Positions 36,439-45,015 are shown, numbered from the stretch's first letter. The stretch is DNA of 64,000 nt from Limosilactobacillus mucosae DSM 13345 (GCF_001436025.1 NZ_AZEQ01000002.1:1-64000), one strand, 5' to 3'. Numbers and translations are program-made. The notes: generated by a model from the letters alone, not told the origin.

Positions 36439-37362
36439 ATGGATGAATGGCTGAATTATGATCGCTTTGATCGTGAAACCTGGCATAGTTTTTTCCCCTA
36501 TGGCAAAACTTTCTTAACCCAGGAAAACCTTGATGATATTAAATCGCTCAATGACCAGATCTCGCTGGCGGATGTACGTGAGGTCTATCTGCCTTTAATT
36601 AAGCTGATCCAATTGCAGTATCAAAACTACTTGCAGATGCAGCTGCAGAAGATGACCTTTTTGCGTAAACCAATGCGGCGAATACCTTATATTATTGGAA
36701 TTGCTGGTTCAGTGGCAGTCGGCAAGAGTACTTCCGCACGATTGCTACAGATTTTGCTGAAACGCTTGATGCCAGATAAACAGGTTGAGCTGATTACAAC
36801 TGATGGCTTTATCTATCCCAATCGTGAGTTGGAAAAGCGAGGAATCATGGCGCGCAAGGGATTCCCGGAAAGTTATGATATGGAAAAGCTATTGACCTTT
36901 TTAAATGACGTCAATGCCGGCAAGGATTACGTACAGGCACCGATTTATTCGCACAGTGTCTATGATATTGTTCCGGACGAGTACCAGGTAATTGAGAAAC
37001 CAGACGTCTTAATCGTTGAAGGAATTAACGTCTTGCAACTGCCAACTACGCAGCGAATCTACGTCAGCGACTTTTTTGATTTTGCGATTTATATTGATGC
37101 CGAACCCGAATTGATTGAACAATGGTACTTAGAACGATTCGGTATGCTTCTAGATACGGCTTTTCAAGATCCAAGCAATTATTACTATCCTTACACCAAG
37201 GGCAATCGTCAACAAGCTTTTGCGATGGCTCGGAAAGTGTGGGATACGGTCGACTTGCCAAATCTGCGCGACTATATCCTGCCAACGCGCAATCGGGCCG
37301 ATGTGATTCTGCATAAAGCCGAAAATCACCATATTGATCGGATTTATCTGCGAGAAGACTAA
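36439..37362 (+). CDS. coaA: Type I pantothenate kinase CoaA
   Basis: 307 residues from the ATG at 36439 (AAAGGA upstream; an ATG 15 codons earlier follows the promoter too closely and lacks a site). Walker [13 protein letters not shown] (87-98), then [16 protein letters not shown] and the VEGINVLQ segment are hallmarks of the prokaryotic type I kinase. It phosphorylates pantothenate in the first step of coenzyme A synthesis. Confidence 0.95.
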   Translation: MDEWLNYDRFDRETWHSFFPYGKTFLTQENLDDIKSLNDQISLADVREVYLPLIKLIQLQYQNYLQMQLQKMTFLRKPMRRIPYIIGIAGSVAVGKSTSARLLQILLKRLMPDKQVELITTDGFIYPNRELEKRGIMARKGFPESYDMEKLLTFLNDVNAGKDYVQAPIYSHSVYDIVPDEYQVIEKPDVLIVEGINVLQLPTTQRIYVSDFFDFAIYIDAEPELIEQWYLERFGMLLDTAFQDPSNYYYPYTKGNRQQAFAMARKVWDTVDLPNLRDYILPTRNRADVILHKAENHHIDRIYLRED

Positions 37363-37761
37363 GGAACGTTACTCAAGTCATGATGGCAAGTGTCAGCAGT
37401 ATTGCTTAGTGATGTTGGGATCTTGCTGACAAAGCTTTCTGGCGGGGAATAGCGATGACTTTTTGGAAACCTGGCAATGTGAGACGGTTAAGGTAAGCCG
37501 GTCTTGTGAAGAAAATGGTCCCCTAAGCTGCTATGGGGCTTGAAACTACCTACTATTCCTTGATTTTTCGCATAATTTGGTCCAATCAATGCTTAGCAAC
37601 GACTTTTACGCTCATTGTCAGCTGAATCTACAAGAAAAAGCGCTCCAACAAGCCTGCTTGCTGGGGCGCTGTGTTTTGGTCGGGTATTTTGCGATGCCGC
37701 GACTGGTTATCAAGGGCGCGGCCGTAGTAGTCTATTGTGTTTTTGCGTTGCTGTGACTGGA
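37363..37761. other. Non-coding accessory stretch with diverged repeat leader
   Basis: About 400 bp with no gene I can support. Bases 37503-37583 are a diverged copy of the leader and first unit of the array at 57357-57654: CTTGTGAAGAAA at 37503, GGCTTGAAA at 37537 and TACCTACTAT at 37547, then GATTTTT. The right half-unit AGTAGGTA is not preserved. Confidence 0.5.
37631..37668 (-). terminator. Terminator of the decayed histidine kinase gene
   Basis: A 14-bp stem with two wobble pairs (AGCGCTCCAACAAG / CTTGCTGGGGCGCT) and a CTG loop. It is followed on the minus strand by TTTTT, 94 bp past the kinase stop. Confidence 0.7.
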
Positions 37762-37951
37762 TTACTTAAGACTTTTAAAGCTGACGGTAAAATAGATGGT
37801 GTCGTCTTTCCAGTTAACGCTTAGGCTGCCTTTGAAGTTTTTGACCAGGTTTTGGGCGATTGAAAGACCAATCCCAAACCCAGATCTTTTTTCATTGATA
37901 ATACCTAGGCTGGATACCCGTTACTTTAGTGACGGGAGGAAAGCCCCACTC

Positions 37952-37988
37952 AAGCACCTATTATGGTGCTTCTTTTTTCGCTTTTTTC
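37952..37988 (+). terminator. Terminator inside the IS left end
   Basis: AAGCACC/GGTGCTT stem followed by CTTTTTTCGCTTTTTT, upstream of tnpB. It would block transcription entering the element from the flank. Confidence 0.75.
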
Positions 37989-38051
37989 CTTTCTTAAATT
38001 TCACATATAAATATAGTATAATTAAGCTATGAAGAAAGTGAGGTGAACCTA

Positions 38052-39287
38052 ATGCAACAAGCCATTACTATTAAGTGCAAATTAAAGTTACAGTCACCAC
38101 TTGATGAATCGGCTTTAGCTAAATCCTTAGAGAATTACCGGCAAGCTTGTAATGCAGTTTCTCAGTATATGTTTAACCATAGCTTTGAAATGGCTCAAGC
38201 GAAGTTAAACAGGGCGTTGTACCATCAATTGCGAAAAGATTATGGATTAAAAGCGCAAATGGCTCAGTCAGCAATTCGTAATGTCGTTGCTCGTTATCGA
38301 ACTGTTAAAACACAATTGGCTCAAAAACCTTATCGTTATAACACAGGCAGGCAGGATCAATATGGCAACGATATTTGGGAAAATGAGTCCCGCACTCTAG
38401 ATTGGCTATGGTATCCGATCAGTTTCAAACGACCTCAATTAGATTTACAACGCAATCGTGATTGGTCACTTAAAGACAATCATGTAATGTCTATCAATAC
38501 AGTTAATGGTCGTATAAAAGCACCATTTACTTGCCAAGGATTCGATCAATATTTAGACGGTACTTGGCAATTTGGAATGGCTAAGATATTACATGTTGGC
38601 AGTAAGTGGTACATGCACATTAGCGCAACCAAAGAACTGCCAGACTACCTAAAAGAACAATCACAACATGTAGTTGGTATTGATCGAGGATTAAGATTCT
38701 TGGCAACTGCGTATGATGAGCAAGGGAAAACGTTGTTTTTCCGGGGTCAAGAAGTAATGCGCAAGCGCCGTAAATTTAAACGATTACGCCAACAGCTGCA
38801 AAGCAAAGGAACTAAATCAGCCAAGCGCCGATTAAAGAAGATTGGTCAACGAGAGAACCGCTGGATGACTGATGTCAATCATCAGTTGTCAAAGACACTC
38901 GTTAACCGTTATGGTGCTGATACTCTCTTTGTTTTGGAAAATCTAGTTAATGTACGATTTGCGACTGAAAAGGTTGCAAAAGCAAAGCGCTATGAACAAG
39001 TATCCTGGGCTTTCTATCAGCTAGGCCAATTTTTAACTTATAAGGCTCGTTTAGTCGGGAGCGAAGTAGTTCAAGTTTCAGCTAAATACACGAGCCAACG
39101 TTGTCCGAAATGTGGTCGCATCTGGAAAAACAATCGTAACCATCAAGAACATTTGTATGTTTGCGATCGATGCGGGTACAAATCAAATGATGATCGCATT
39201 GGCGCCATGAACATTCAACTCCTGGGGACTCAGTATATTAGTGGTAATGAACGTCCATATTTTAGCAAATTAATAACTAATGAGTAA
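38052..39287 (+). CDS. tnpB: TnpB RNA-guided nuclease
   Basis: 411 residues from the ATG at 38052 (GAGGTG 6 bp upstream; a GTG three codons earlier is less good). The RuvC-type catalytic residues are intact: Asp211 (GIDRGLRFLA), Glu296 (VLENLVN) and Asp381 (NDDRIGAMNI). The zinc finger Cys351, Cys354, Cys371, Cys374 lies between them, as in active TnpB such as that of ISDra2. In that system TnpB cuts DNA next to a TTGAT motif using a guide made from the element's right end; this element also sits beside TTGAT. Full length, no frameshift, so probably functional. Confidence 0.93.
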   Translation: MQQAITIKCKLKLQSPLDESALAKSLENYRQACNAVSQYMFNHSFEMAQAKLNRALYHQLRKDYGLKAQMAQSAIRNVVARYRTVKTQLAQKPYRYNTGRQDQYGNDIWENESRTLDWLWYPISFKRPQLDLQRNRDWSLKDNHVMSINTVNGRIKAPFTCQGFDQYLDGTWQFGMAKILHVGSKWYMHISATKELPDYLKEQSQHVVGIDRGLRFLATAYDEQGKTLFFRGQEVMRKRRKFKRLRQQLQSKGTKSAKRRLKKIGQRENRWMTDVNHQLSKTLVNRYGADTLFVLENLVNVRFATEKVAKAKRYEQVSWAFYQLGQFLTYKARLVGSEVVQVSAKYTSQRCPKCGRIWKNNRNHQEHLYVCDRCGYKSNDDRIGAMNIQLLGTQYISGNERPYFSKLITNE

Positions 39288-39424
39288 ACCTTGTTGGTTA
39301 AACGGGTGCTGTCAACCACCCGATGATGTAGCCACAGCAGAAGGAGCACGTTAGTGCGTTACTACTTCTAAGCCGTTAGGCTTGTGAGCTACAAGCCACC
39401 GATTTTAATCGGTGGTAGTTGACT
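39270..39424 (+). ncRNA. Putative omega RNA (TnpB guide scaffold)
   Basis: From the tnpB 3' end to the element's right end there is a chain of hairpins: GGGTG/CACCC (39304-39321), GCAC/GTGC (39346-39357), GGCTTGT/ACAAGCC (39379-39397) and CCACCGATT/AATCGGTGG (39396-39415). This is where TnpB guide RNAs arise by processing of the tnpB mRNA. The guide would be the following ~16-20 nt, starting GTTATGCGAGG in the kinase remnant. The 5' boundary is a guess. Confidence 0.6.
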
Positions 39425-39571
39425 GTTATGCGAGGTGTCATTACGGTAGAATCGTTCAAAGAACTTATTGTAGTCAACGTTTTTGCCCTCTGCATAACTG
39501 TTACCGACTTTGAGCAGCACGTTTTTGCCATGTTTGTCGGCACTGACGTCAACGAAGATTGTACCATTCTA

Positions 39572-39850
39572 TAAAACGTATTGCTGATATTAATTAATGT
39601 TAACTCAAAATCGGTCTTAACTTAAGAAATAAGACTGAAGAATAATTAAAATAAAGTTTAAGAAATTATTCACTTAGCCTCAGTCAGTTTGCATCAACTG
39701 AAGCTTGATTAACGATTGCCAGTTCGGATATTAAGCGTTTGCTGACTTAACAGCCGACTGATTTTAAATTAATCGTCCGTAAATATGGTATGAGAATTCT
39801 AATTTAATGAAATATGTTAGGCAAACCAGGGCATAAAATCATCTTGAGGA
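39572..39850. other. AT-rich intergenic region upstream of guaA
   Basis: About 280 bp, AT-rich, between the kinase remnant and the guaA promoter. I see no gene, no purine riboswitch core and no clear repeat. Confidence 0.4.
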
Positions 39851-39879
39851 TTGACCTTGTTCGGTTTTACCCGTAAAAT
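39851..39879 (+). promoter_or_regulatory. guaA promoter
   Basis: TTGACC, 17-bp spacer and TAAAAT, ending 50 bp before the start codon. Confidence 0.75.
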
Positions 39880-39929
39880 AGCCTTTAGATTTAAAAACAA
39901 TGATCTTTTACAAAAGGAGTGGAAACTAA

Positions 39930-41483
39930 GTGGCTAACGTCAATCTTGATGCATTCGACAAGATCCTTGTGCTCGACTTCGGTAGTCAGTACAACCAGCT
40001 GATTACGCGCCGGATTCGTGATTTTGGCATCTATTCCGAATTGCTCTCCCACAAGCTGAGCGCTGAAGAAATCAAAGAGATGCATCCCAAAGGCATCATT
40101 TTCTCTGGGGGCCCCAACAGTGTCTATGCAAAAGACGCCTTTAAGGTCGATCCAGAAATCTACAAGCTGGGCATTCCAATTTTAGGGATCTGCTACGGCA
40201 TGCAGCTGATGTCTTATGATCTGGGCGGCAAAGTTGAGCCGGCCGACGATTCTGAATATGGCCGAGCTGATATTGAAGTTATCGATGACGACGCGGTAAT
40301 GTTCAAGGGCCTGCCAAAGAAGCAGTATGTCTGGATGAGCCATGGCGATCGCGTCGTTGAGGCACCAGAAGGCTTTAAGGTCGTTGCTACCAGCAAGAAC
40401 TGCCCAATCTCAGCCATCGCCAACGATGAAAAGAAGCTTTACGGCGTTCAGTTCCATACCGAGGTCCGCAACAGTCAGTATGGTCTGGATATTCTGAAGA
40501 AGTTTGCCTTTGACGTTTGTGGGGCAAAAGCGAACTGGTCAATGGACGACTTTATCGACATGCAGGTTGAAAGCATCCGTAAAGAAGTCGGCGACAAAAA
40601 GGTTATCCTGGGCCTTTCCGGCGGGGTTGACTCCAGCGTTACGGCTGTTTTGATCCACAAGGCAATTGGCGATCAATTAACCTGCATCTTTGTTGATCAC
40701 GGCCTGCTGCGCAAGAACGAGGCTGATGAGGTAATGAACGCCTTGAGCCGCGACCTGGGTGTTAAAATCGTCAAGGTTGATGCCGCTGATCGTTTCTTGG
40801 GCAAGCTGAAGGGCGTTTCTGATCCAGAACAAAAGCGGAAGATCATTGGCAAGGAATTCGTGGAAGTCTTTAACGAAGAAGCCAAGAAGATGAAGGATGC
40901 CGAATACCTGGCCCAAGGTACGCTCTACACCGACGTTATCGAATCCGGGACCGACACGGCGCAAACCATCAAGTCGCATCATAATGTCGGCGGCCTGCCA
41001 AAGAAGCTCGGCTTTAAGCTGATCGAGCCATTGCGCAGCCTGTTTAAGGATGAGACTCGTGAACTGGGCGAAAAGCTTGGTATTCCGCATGATCTGGTTT
41101 GGCGTCAGCCATTCCCAGGTCCTGGTCTGGGGATTCGGGTCTTGGGCGAGATCACGCCTGAAAAGCTGGAAATCGTGCGGGAAAGTGACGCGATCCTGCG
41201 TGAAGAGATCAAGAAGGCTGGTCTGGATGAAGAAATCTGGCAATACTTTACGGTGCTGCCTGGCATTCGTTCCGTCGGCGTAATGGGTGACGGTCGGACC
41301 TATGACTACGCGGTTGGTATCCGCGCCGTAACCAGTATCGATGGGATGACGGCTGACTTTGCCAAGATTCCATGGGATGTCTTGCAAAAGATTTCGGTTC
41401 GCATCGTAAATGAGGTTGATCACGTTAACCGGATTCTTTACGATGTCACGAGTAAGCCGCCTTCGACAATTGAATGGGAATAG
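39930..41483 (+). CDS. guaA: GMP synthase (glutamine-hydrolysing)
   Basis: 517 residues beginning at GTG (AAAAGGAG upstream). The N-terminal amidotransferase domain has Cys88 (GICYGMQ), His176 and Glu178 (VQFHTEV). The ATP pyrophosphatase domain has the loop GLSGGVDSS (228-236), and the C-terminal dimerisation domain ends [13 protein letters not shown], the canonical GuaA tail. It converts XMP to GMP. GC-rich codon use suggests high expression. Confidence 0.97.
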   Translation: MANVNLDAFDKILVLDFGSQYNQLITRRIRDFGIYSELLSHKLSAEEIKEMHPKGIIFSGGPNSVYAKDAFKVDPEIYKLGIPILGICYGMQLMSYDLGGKVEPADDSEYGRADIEVIDDDAVMFKGLPKKQYVWMSHGDRVVEAPEGFKVVATSKNCPISAIANDEKKLYGVQFHTEVRNSQYGLDILKKFAFDVCGAKANWSMDDFIDMQVESIRKEVGDKKVILGLSGGVDSSVTAVLIHKAIGDQLTCIFVDHGLLRKNEADEVMNALSRDLGVKIVKVDAADRFLGKLKGVSDPEQKRKIIGKEFVEVFNEEAKKMKDAEYLAQGTLYTDVIESGTDTAQTIKSHHNVGGLPKKLGFKLIEPLRSLFKDETRELGEKLGIPHDLVWRQPFPGPGLGIRVLGEITPEKLEIVRESDAILREEIKKAGLDEEIWQYFTVLPGIRSVGVMGDGRTYDYAVGIRAVTSIDGMTADFAKIPWDVLQKISVRIVNEVDHVNRILYDVTSKPPSTIEWE

Positions 41484-41541
41484 GGATTGATTAAAGAGAA
41501 AAGCCGATATAACGGTATTTCTGGTAACCAACCCTAACCAA

Positions 41542-41588
41542 AATCAAAGCCCCGTGATTCACTAAAACGTGGATCATGGGGCTTTTTC
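41542..41588. terminator. Bidirectional terminator after guaA
   Basis: AAAGCCCCGTGAT and ATCATGGGGCTTTTT arms between guaA and the convergent gene. Confidence 0.85.
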
Positions 41589-41630
41589 TGTTGACTTTTT
41601 AGTAGGGAAGCAGATAAAACGATTCCAAAA

Positions 41631-42125
41631 TTATGGATAAGATCTTATGGCCGGCTCGTCTTTTGAAACGAAATGATCATTGGTTTGGGAATGGTGATGA
41701 TTAAAAAACATCCTGAACGCCCAAGCTAGCCAGCTCAGCAGTGAAATAACGATTAAGAAATTGAGCCATAATGGAGCAGCATAGCTTAAATAGGCAGTGT
41801 TTTGCCCCGGCTGCTGAATGACTGTCGGTGAGCCAACCAAAGAACGCTTAAAACGGGTCAGCTTTTTGCCGTTGATGATCAGCCGCGATTGACGGTAGGT
41901 AACGATTGGCAGCTGAATTCTGCCGCTTTTATCAGTCTGCCAAGTCAGCTTTAAGCGCCCATGACTGACAGCTTGGATCTTGATACTTGATTTTTGGTCG
42001 ACGACTGAAGCGCCATAGCTGTAAGCGGCCTGCATAGCGTCAACGTTGGCTTTGGCAGTGGCCAGATAGTCGGGAACGCGTTTTTGCAGCTGTTTTAAAA
42101 ATGTTTGGTAGTTGCTGGTATGCAT
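41631..42125 (-). CDS. Uncharacterised protein with C-terminal membrane anchor, possibly a truncated gene
   Basis: 164 residues. The N-terminal ~110 residues contain predicted beta strands (KIQAVSHGRLKLTWQ, GRIQLPIVTYRQSRLIIN) like the exported tail domain of large membrane proteins. A single membrane segment (LNFLIVISLLSWLAWAF) and a basic/polar tail follow. No Shine-Dalgarno site precedes the ATG, and the frame stays open upstream without another start. This suggests the 3' remnant of a longer gene. Not recognised. Confidence 0.45.
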   Translation of the reverse strand: MHTSNYQTFLKQLQKRVPDYLATAKANVDAMQAAYSYGASVVDQKSSIKIQAVSHGRLKLTWQTDKSGRIQLPIVTYRQSRLIINGKKLTRFKRSLVGSPTVIQQPGQNTAYLSYAAPLWLNFLIVISLLSWLAWAFRMFFNHHHSQTNDHFVSKDEPAIRSYP

Positions 42126-42308
42126 GGCTTTTAAGACGTTTTGCCGGGCCTTTTGATGATGGTTGACTCTGCAATTATAGCTGGAAATTTTGAAACAAAT
42201 GCGAACGTTGTCGGGCTTTTCGATTAACTTTGACGCAAACTGCCTAACTAAAGGTGTTGGCTGGTTATGCTAAAATGGTTTTAGATCTTTAAGGACAGGT
42301 AGATAAAA

Positions 42309-43175
42309 ATGCATAACTTAATTTTTCTGGATGACCTGAATGGCGCGGATTTGGATCCATATGTACGGTTGAATGAAGCCCAGCTGTTTCACGCATTGGA
42401 GCCTGACCCGGGACTTTTTATCGCAGAAAGTCCCAAGGTAATCGAGCGGGCCCTGCGCGCTGGCTATCAACCGGCTTCGCTTTTAGTGGAAGAAAAGGCC
42501 TTGACGCGTGATTTAGCAGATCTGGATCATGAAATGGCGGCTAATCAGACCAGCGGCTTAGGACAGACGCCAATTTACGTTGCCAATAGCAAACTGCTTC
42601 GTCAGCTGCCGGGCTATAATCTTTTGCGGGGCGCACTGGCAGCGATGCATCGCGTCAAGCGTCTGGAGCTGGCTGATTTTTTAGCGACCATGCCGGCTGA
42701 GCATCCCCGTATTGCCGTGCTCGAGAGCGTGGTCAATCCAGCCAATATTGGTGCGATTTTCCGGTCAGCGGCGGCGTTGGGCATTGATGGCGTCATCGTG
42801 ACCAGCGACTCGGCGGATCCTTTTTATCGCCGGTCTTCGCGCGTGGCGATGGGAACCGTTTTTCAAGTACCTTGGACTTATGTTGACGCCAAAACCTGGC
42901 AGCATGCTGGTATTGATCTGCTTCATCAAGCTGGCTATCAGACGGCAGCCATGGCATTGCGGCATAATACCGTCAGCATTGACGATCCCAAGCTGACTGC
43001 AGTGGACCGCCTGGCGATTATCATGGGTTCAGAAGGTCCAGGACTAAAAGAGGCAACGATCGAGCAAAGCGACTTCACGATCAAGATTCCAATGGCTCCC
43101 GGAGTCGATTCTTTAAACGTTGCGGCCGCCTCAGCCCTGGCATTTTGGGAACTGGGCAATCGGGTTGCCGAATAG
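42309..43175 (+). CDS. TrmH/SpoU family RNA methyltransferase
   Basis: 288 residues. An N-terminal substrate-binding domain precedes the SPOUT fold with all three motifs: NPANIGAIFRSAAALG (motif 1), IIMGSEGPGL (motif 2) and IPMAPGVDSLNVAAASALAF (motif 3), which form the knot binding S-adenosylmethionine. It methylates ribose in rRNA or tRNA; the target is not readable. AAGGACAGG lies 9-10 bp before the ATG. Confidence 0.88.
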   Translation: MHNLIFLDDLNGADLDPYVRLNEAQLFHALEPDPGLFIAESPKVIERALRAGYQPASLLVEEKALTRDLADLDHEMAANQTSGLGQTPIYVANSKLLRQLPGYNLLRGALAAMHRVKRLELADFLATMPAEHPRIAVLESVVNPANIGAIFRSAAALGIDGVIVTSDSADPFYRRSSRVAMGTVFQVPWTYVDAKTWQHAGIDLLHQAGYQTAAMALRHNTVSIDDPKLTAVDRLAIIMGSEGPGLKEATIEQSDFTIKIPMAPGVDSLNVAAASALAFWELGNRVAE

Positions 43176-43183
43176 CAGCATTC

Positions 43184-43214
43184 AAAAAACGCCCATTCAC
43201 GAATGGGCGTTTTG
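43184..43214. terminator. Bidirectional terminator
   Basis: AAAACGCCCATTC and GAATGGGCGTTTT with a 2-nt loop. Confidence 0.85.
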
Positions 43215-43217
43215 AGT

Positions 43218-43721
43218 TTACAGATCAATAATTTGATAGTCGAATCCTTGAGCTTTGATGAATTTCATCAGATCGGCCGCTGAAAGAAAGATCGTATGCG
43301 TATTGATATTGGGATGGAACGTTAATGGAATGTTTTCAGCCAGCATGTCTTGATCAAAGTAGATCTGAATGTTGTGAGCCGTGTTGTTCATAATGCCAAA
43401 TGGCGAAACGATACCGGCCTCAAGCCCCAGCTGATCTTCAATGTCACTGTCATGAGCCATTGAGATGTGCTTAGTGCCGGTAAGCTCTTGAAACTCCTTA
43501 AAGTCCATGCGCTTGGCATCGTCCATGATCACCAGGTAGAAGTTTTTCTTCTTATCCTTTAGAAACATCGATTTGGTGCGGACGCCGATTTTACCAGCGA
43601 TATAGGCATCGGCTTCTGCAGTGGTCTTAGCGGCGGGATGGTCCACCATTTCGTACTTGATGTCCAGTTTTTGCAGCTCGTCAAGCAGTTCTTGGTAGGC
43701 GATTGCAGAACCTTTAGTCAT
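43218..43721 (-). CDS. YbaK/ProX family aminoacyl-tRNA deacylase
   Basis: 167 residues from the ATG at 43721 (GAGGTG 7 bp upstream; an ATG 28 codons earlier lacks a site). The YbaK/EbsC fold is visible: KTTAEADAYIAGKIG, TKSMFLKDKKKNFYLVI with the conserved Lys, and GIVSPFGIMNN. Close to the ProX group that removes Ala or similar from mischarged tRNA(Pro). Cytosolic editing enzyme. Confidence 0.88.
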   Translation of the reverse strand: MTKGSAIAYQELLDELQKLDIKYEMVDHPAAKTTAEADAYIAGKIGVRTKSMFLKDKKKNFYLVIMDDAKRMDFKEFQELTGTKHISMAHDSDIEDQLGLEAGIVSPFGIMNNTAHNIQIYFDQDMLAENIPLTFHPNINTHTIFLSAADLMKFIKAQGFDYQIIDL

Positions 43722-43780
43722 TTGATTCACCTCTTGAATGTTTATTACCATCATAATCAAAGCAAGAAAGCGTTTCAACA

Positions 43781-43816
43781 AAAAACAGTCACGGTTGAGG
43801 ACCATGACTGTTTTTC
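43781..43816 (-). terminator. Terminator after the cytochrome b5-like gene
   Basis: AAAAACAGTCA and TGACTGTTTTT arms; a U tract on the minus strand, 30 bp past the stop. Confidence 0.75.
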
Positions 43817-43846
43817 AGTTTAGATGATGTCGATGAATCGCGGCAG

Positions 43847-44080
43847 TTAGTCAGCCAGCTTACCGACTACTTTCAGCTTGCCCAAGACGCTTTCGCCATG
43901 AGGAGCATGAGCAATAGCCGCGGTGGCATCAGTGCCGGCCGTAACGCCATGGTGCTTGCCGCCTTGCCATGCTGACACTTCAGTTACGTCGTAGACCGTG
44001 CCTTTAACGGCAACATAGGCCGGCTGACCGTTTTGACCATTGAACTGCTTTAATTCGGCTAAAGTAAATGTTTTTTCCAT
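43847..44080 (-). CDS. Cytochrome b5-like heme/steroid-binding domain protein
   Basis: 77 residues from the ATG at 44080 (AAGGAGG upstream); an ATG 37 codons earlier lacks a site. The cytochrome b5 fold is recognisable: FTLAELKQFNGQNGQPAYVAVKGTVYDVT, then a histidine pair in GGKHHGVTAGTDAT, where b5 has its first heme ligand (HPGG). The second canonical ligand position is not obvious (HAPHG is a candidate). Small soluble protein with unknown redox partner; many lactobacilli have one. Confidence 0.8.
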   Translation of the reverse strand: MEKTFTLAELKQFNGQNGQPAYVAVKGTVYDVTEVSAWQGGKHHGVTAGTDATAAIAHAPHGESVLGKLKVVGKLAD

Positions 44081-44177
44081 TTGCTGATTCCTCCTTAATG
44101 AGAAAACGATTGTAGCTTGATAACTGAATTGTACAAGAGCTGATGGAAAAAAGCCAAATAACTGCCCTAAATAAATA

Positions 44178-44672
44178 TTAAATTTTGGCAAAGCGACTGA
44201 TTGGCTGCCAGGCAGCTTTTAAGATCACCCAGGCTAACAGGCCGCCAACAATGGCACTGACTGCAAAGCTGGGGACGAATAAGAAAAGTGATCCCTTGGC
44301 ACTCATCAGCAAAGCAGCGATTGGATAGGAGACCAGCGCGCCAATCAAACCCGTACCGATCAATTCGCCCAAAGCCGCCAGCCATATCTTGCCAAACCGC
44401 TTAAACAGCCAGCTGCTCAGCCAGGCGCCAAAGATGCTGCCGGGATAGGCTAAAAGCGTCCCCGTGCCTAAAAGATTGCGCACGGTTGAGGTCAAAAGCG
44501 CCTGCACGACTGCCCATTCCGGCCCCAAGACCACGCCAGCAACAATATTGATCAGACTTTGCGTTGGCGCGCATTTGGCCACGCCAATGGGAAATGAGAA
44601 CATGCTGCCGCCACAAACGGCCAGTGCTGACAAGACAGCGGTCAGCACCAGCTGATAGGTCCGTTTTTTCAT
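44178..44672 (-). CDS. thiW: ECF transporter substrate-binding component ThiW
   Basis: 164 residues, five or six membrane helices, of the S-component type. The N-terminus LTAVLSALAVCGGSMFSFPIGVAKCAPTQS and the VAGVVLGPEWAV segment match ThiW, associated with uptake of a thiazole precursor of thiamine. A TPP riboswitch and terminator precede the gene on the same strand, confirming thiamine control. The ECF energising module is elsewhere in the genome. Confidence 0.9.
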   Translation of the reverse strand: MKKRTYQLVLTAVLSALAVCGGSMFSFPIGVAKCAPTQSLINIVAGVVLGPEWAVVQALLTSTVRNLLGTGTLLAYPGSIFGAWLSSWLFKRFGKIWLAALGELIGTGLIGALVSYPIAALLMSAKGSLFLFVPSFAVSAIVGGLLAWVILKAAWQPISRFAKI

Positions 44673-44714
44673 AAGATTCCTCCTAAAAACGTTTTAAAAT
44701 CATCTCAAACCAAT

Positions 44715-44746
44715 AAAAAAACTCTTTCCCAGTGCCGAGAAAGAGT
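44715..44746 (-). terminator. Riboswitch-controlled terminator
   Basis: GAAAGAGT pairs with ACTCTTTC around a ~10-nt loop, followed on the minus strand by a run of T. It lies between the TPP aptamer and thiW, the expression platform. Confidence 0.8.
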
Positions 44747-44796
44747 GCTTAATCATTAATCAAAAGAACGTGACGATGCGGCCACGCCAAATTAAG

Positions 44797-44872
44797 CTGT
44801 CTCCCTCCGCTAGTCCTAACTAGATCAGGTTATGTGGGTATCTCTCAGCCAAATCAATGGCACCCCAGACAG
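44797..44872 (-). promoter_or_regulatory. TPP (thi-box) riboswitch
   Basis: On the minus strand the aptamer runs from CTGTC to its complement GACAG (P1). It contains GGGGTGCC, GGCTGAGA, ACCC, the AACCTGATC core and GCGGAGGGA, all hallmarks of TPP riboswitches. With TPP bound, the downstream hairpin ends transcription. Confidence 0.95.
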
Positions 44873-44987
44873 AGTCATTTTATTTCAACTACCATTTAAC
44901 CACTGCATTGCTGGGATTGACAAGCGGCGATGGCACTAAATTCATTGGTCGTTAGATAAAGTATTTAAGTAATTTTTAAAATAAGGA

Positions 44988-45015
44988 TTGCCTTTTAAGA
45001 AAAATTTGGTATTAT
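44988..45015 (+). promoter_or_regulatory. Promoter of the MacAB-like operon
   Basis: TTGCCT, 16-bp spacer and TATTAT, about 100 bp before the first start codon. Confidence 0.55.

Larger units (their letters stand above)
37900..39424 (+). mobile_element. IS200/IS605-family element, TnpB only
   Basis: The left junction follows TTGAT (37895-37899). The left end has a subterminal hairpin at 37917-37936 (CCCGTTAC/GTGACGGG). The right end has a perfect hairpin at 39396-39415 (CCACCGATT/AATCGGTGG) and finishes near TAGTTGACT. There are no terminal inverted repeats or target duplication, as expected for this family. It has tnpB but no Y1 transposase (tnpA), so it would need a helper to move. The right end is accurate to about 3 bp: both 39421|39422 and 39424|39425 keep the kinase frame. 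Confidence 0.85.
37762..39568 (-). pseudogene. Histidine kinase C-terminal remnant, split by an IS element
   Basis: Two minus-strand pieces (39568-39425, then 37899-37762) read as one frame once the inserted element is removed. Joined, they encode about 94 residues of a GHKL ATP-binding domain: KFFERFYRNDTSHN meets INEKRSGFGIGLSIAQNLV, then GSLSVNWKDDTIYFTV to a stop. A TAG lies directly before the first piece, and nothing upstream looks like a kinase sensor or dimerisation domain. So the gene had lost its 5' part as well. Resembles OmpR-linked lactobacillar sensor kinases. Confidence 0.85.

Noticed and set aside
39572-39929. Purine riboswitch in front of guaA
   Set aside because: The conserved purine aptamer core and its flanking stems are not visible; only a good promoter is seen.
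37363-39929. Prophage or integrative element
   Set aside because: Only an IS200/IS605-type element, a kinase remnant and a repeat leader are seen; no integrase, phage genes or att duplication.
40677-41531. 284-codon open frame antisense to guaA
   Set aside because: It is a shadow of the GC-rich guaA coding sequence, without a ribosome site or recognisable domain.
43218-43805. Longer start for the YbaK-like protein at 43805
   Set aside because: The extra 28 residues lack a ribosome site and family homology; ATG at 43721 has GAGGTG correctly spaced.
43847-44191. Longer start for the cytochrome b5-like protein at 44191
   Set aside because: It would overlap thiW by 14 bp and lacks a ribosome site; ATG at 44080 follows AAGGAGG.
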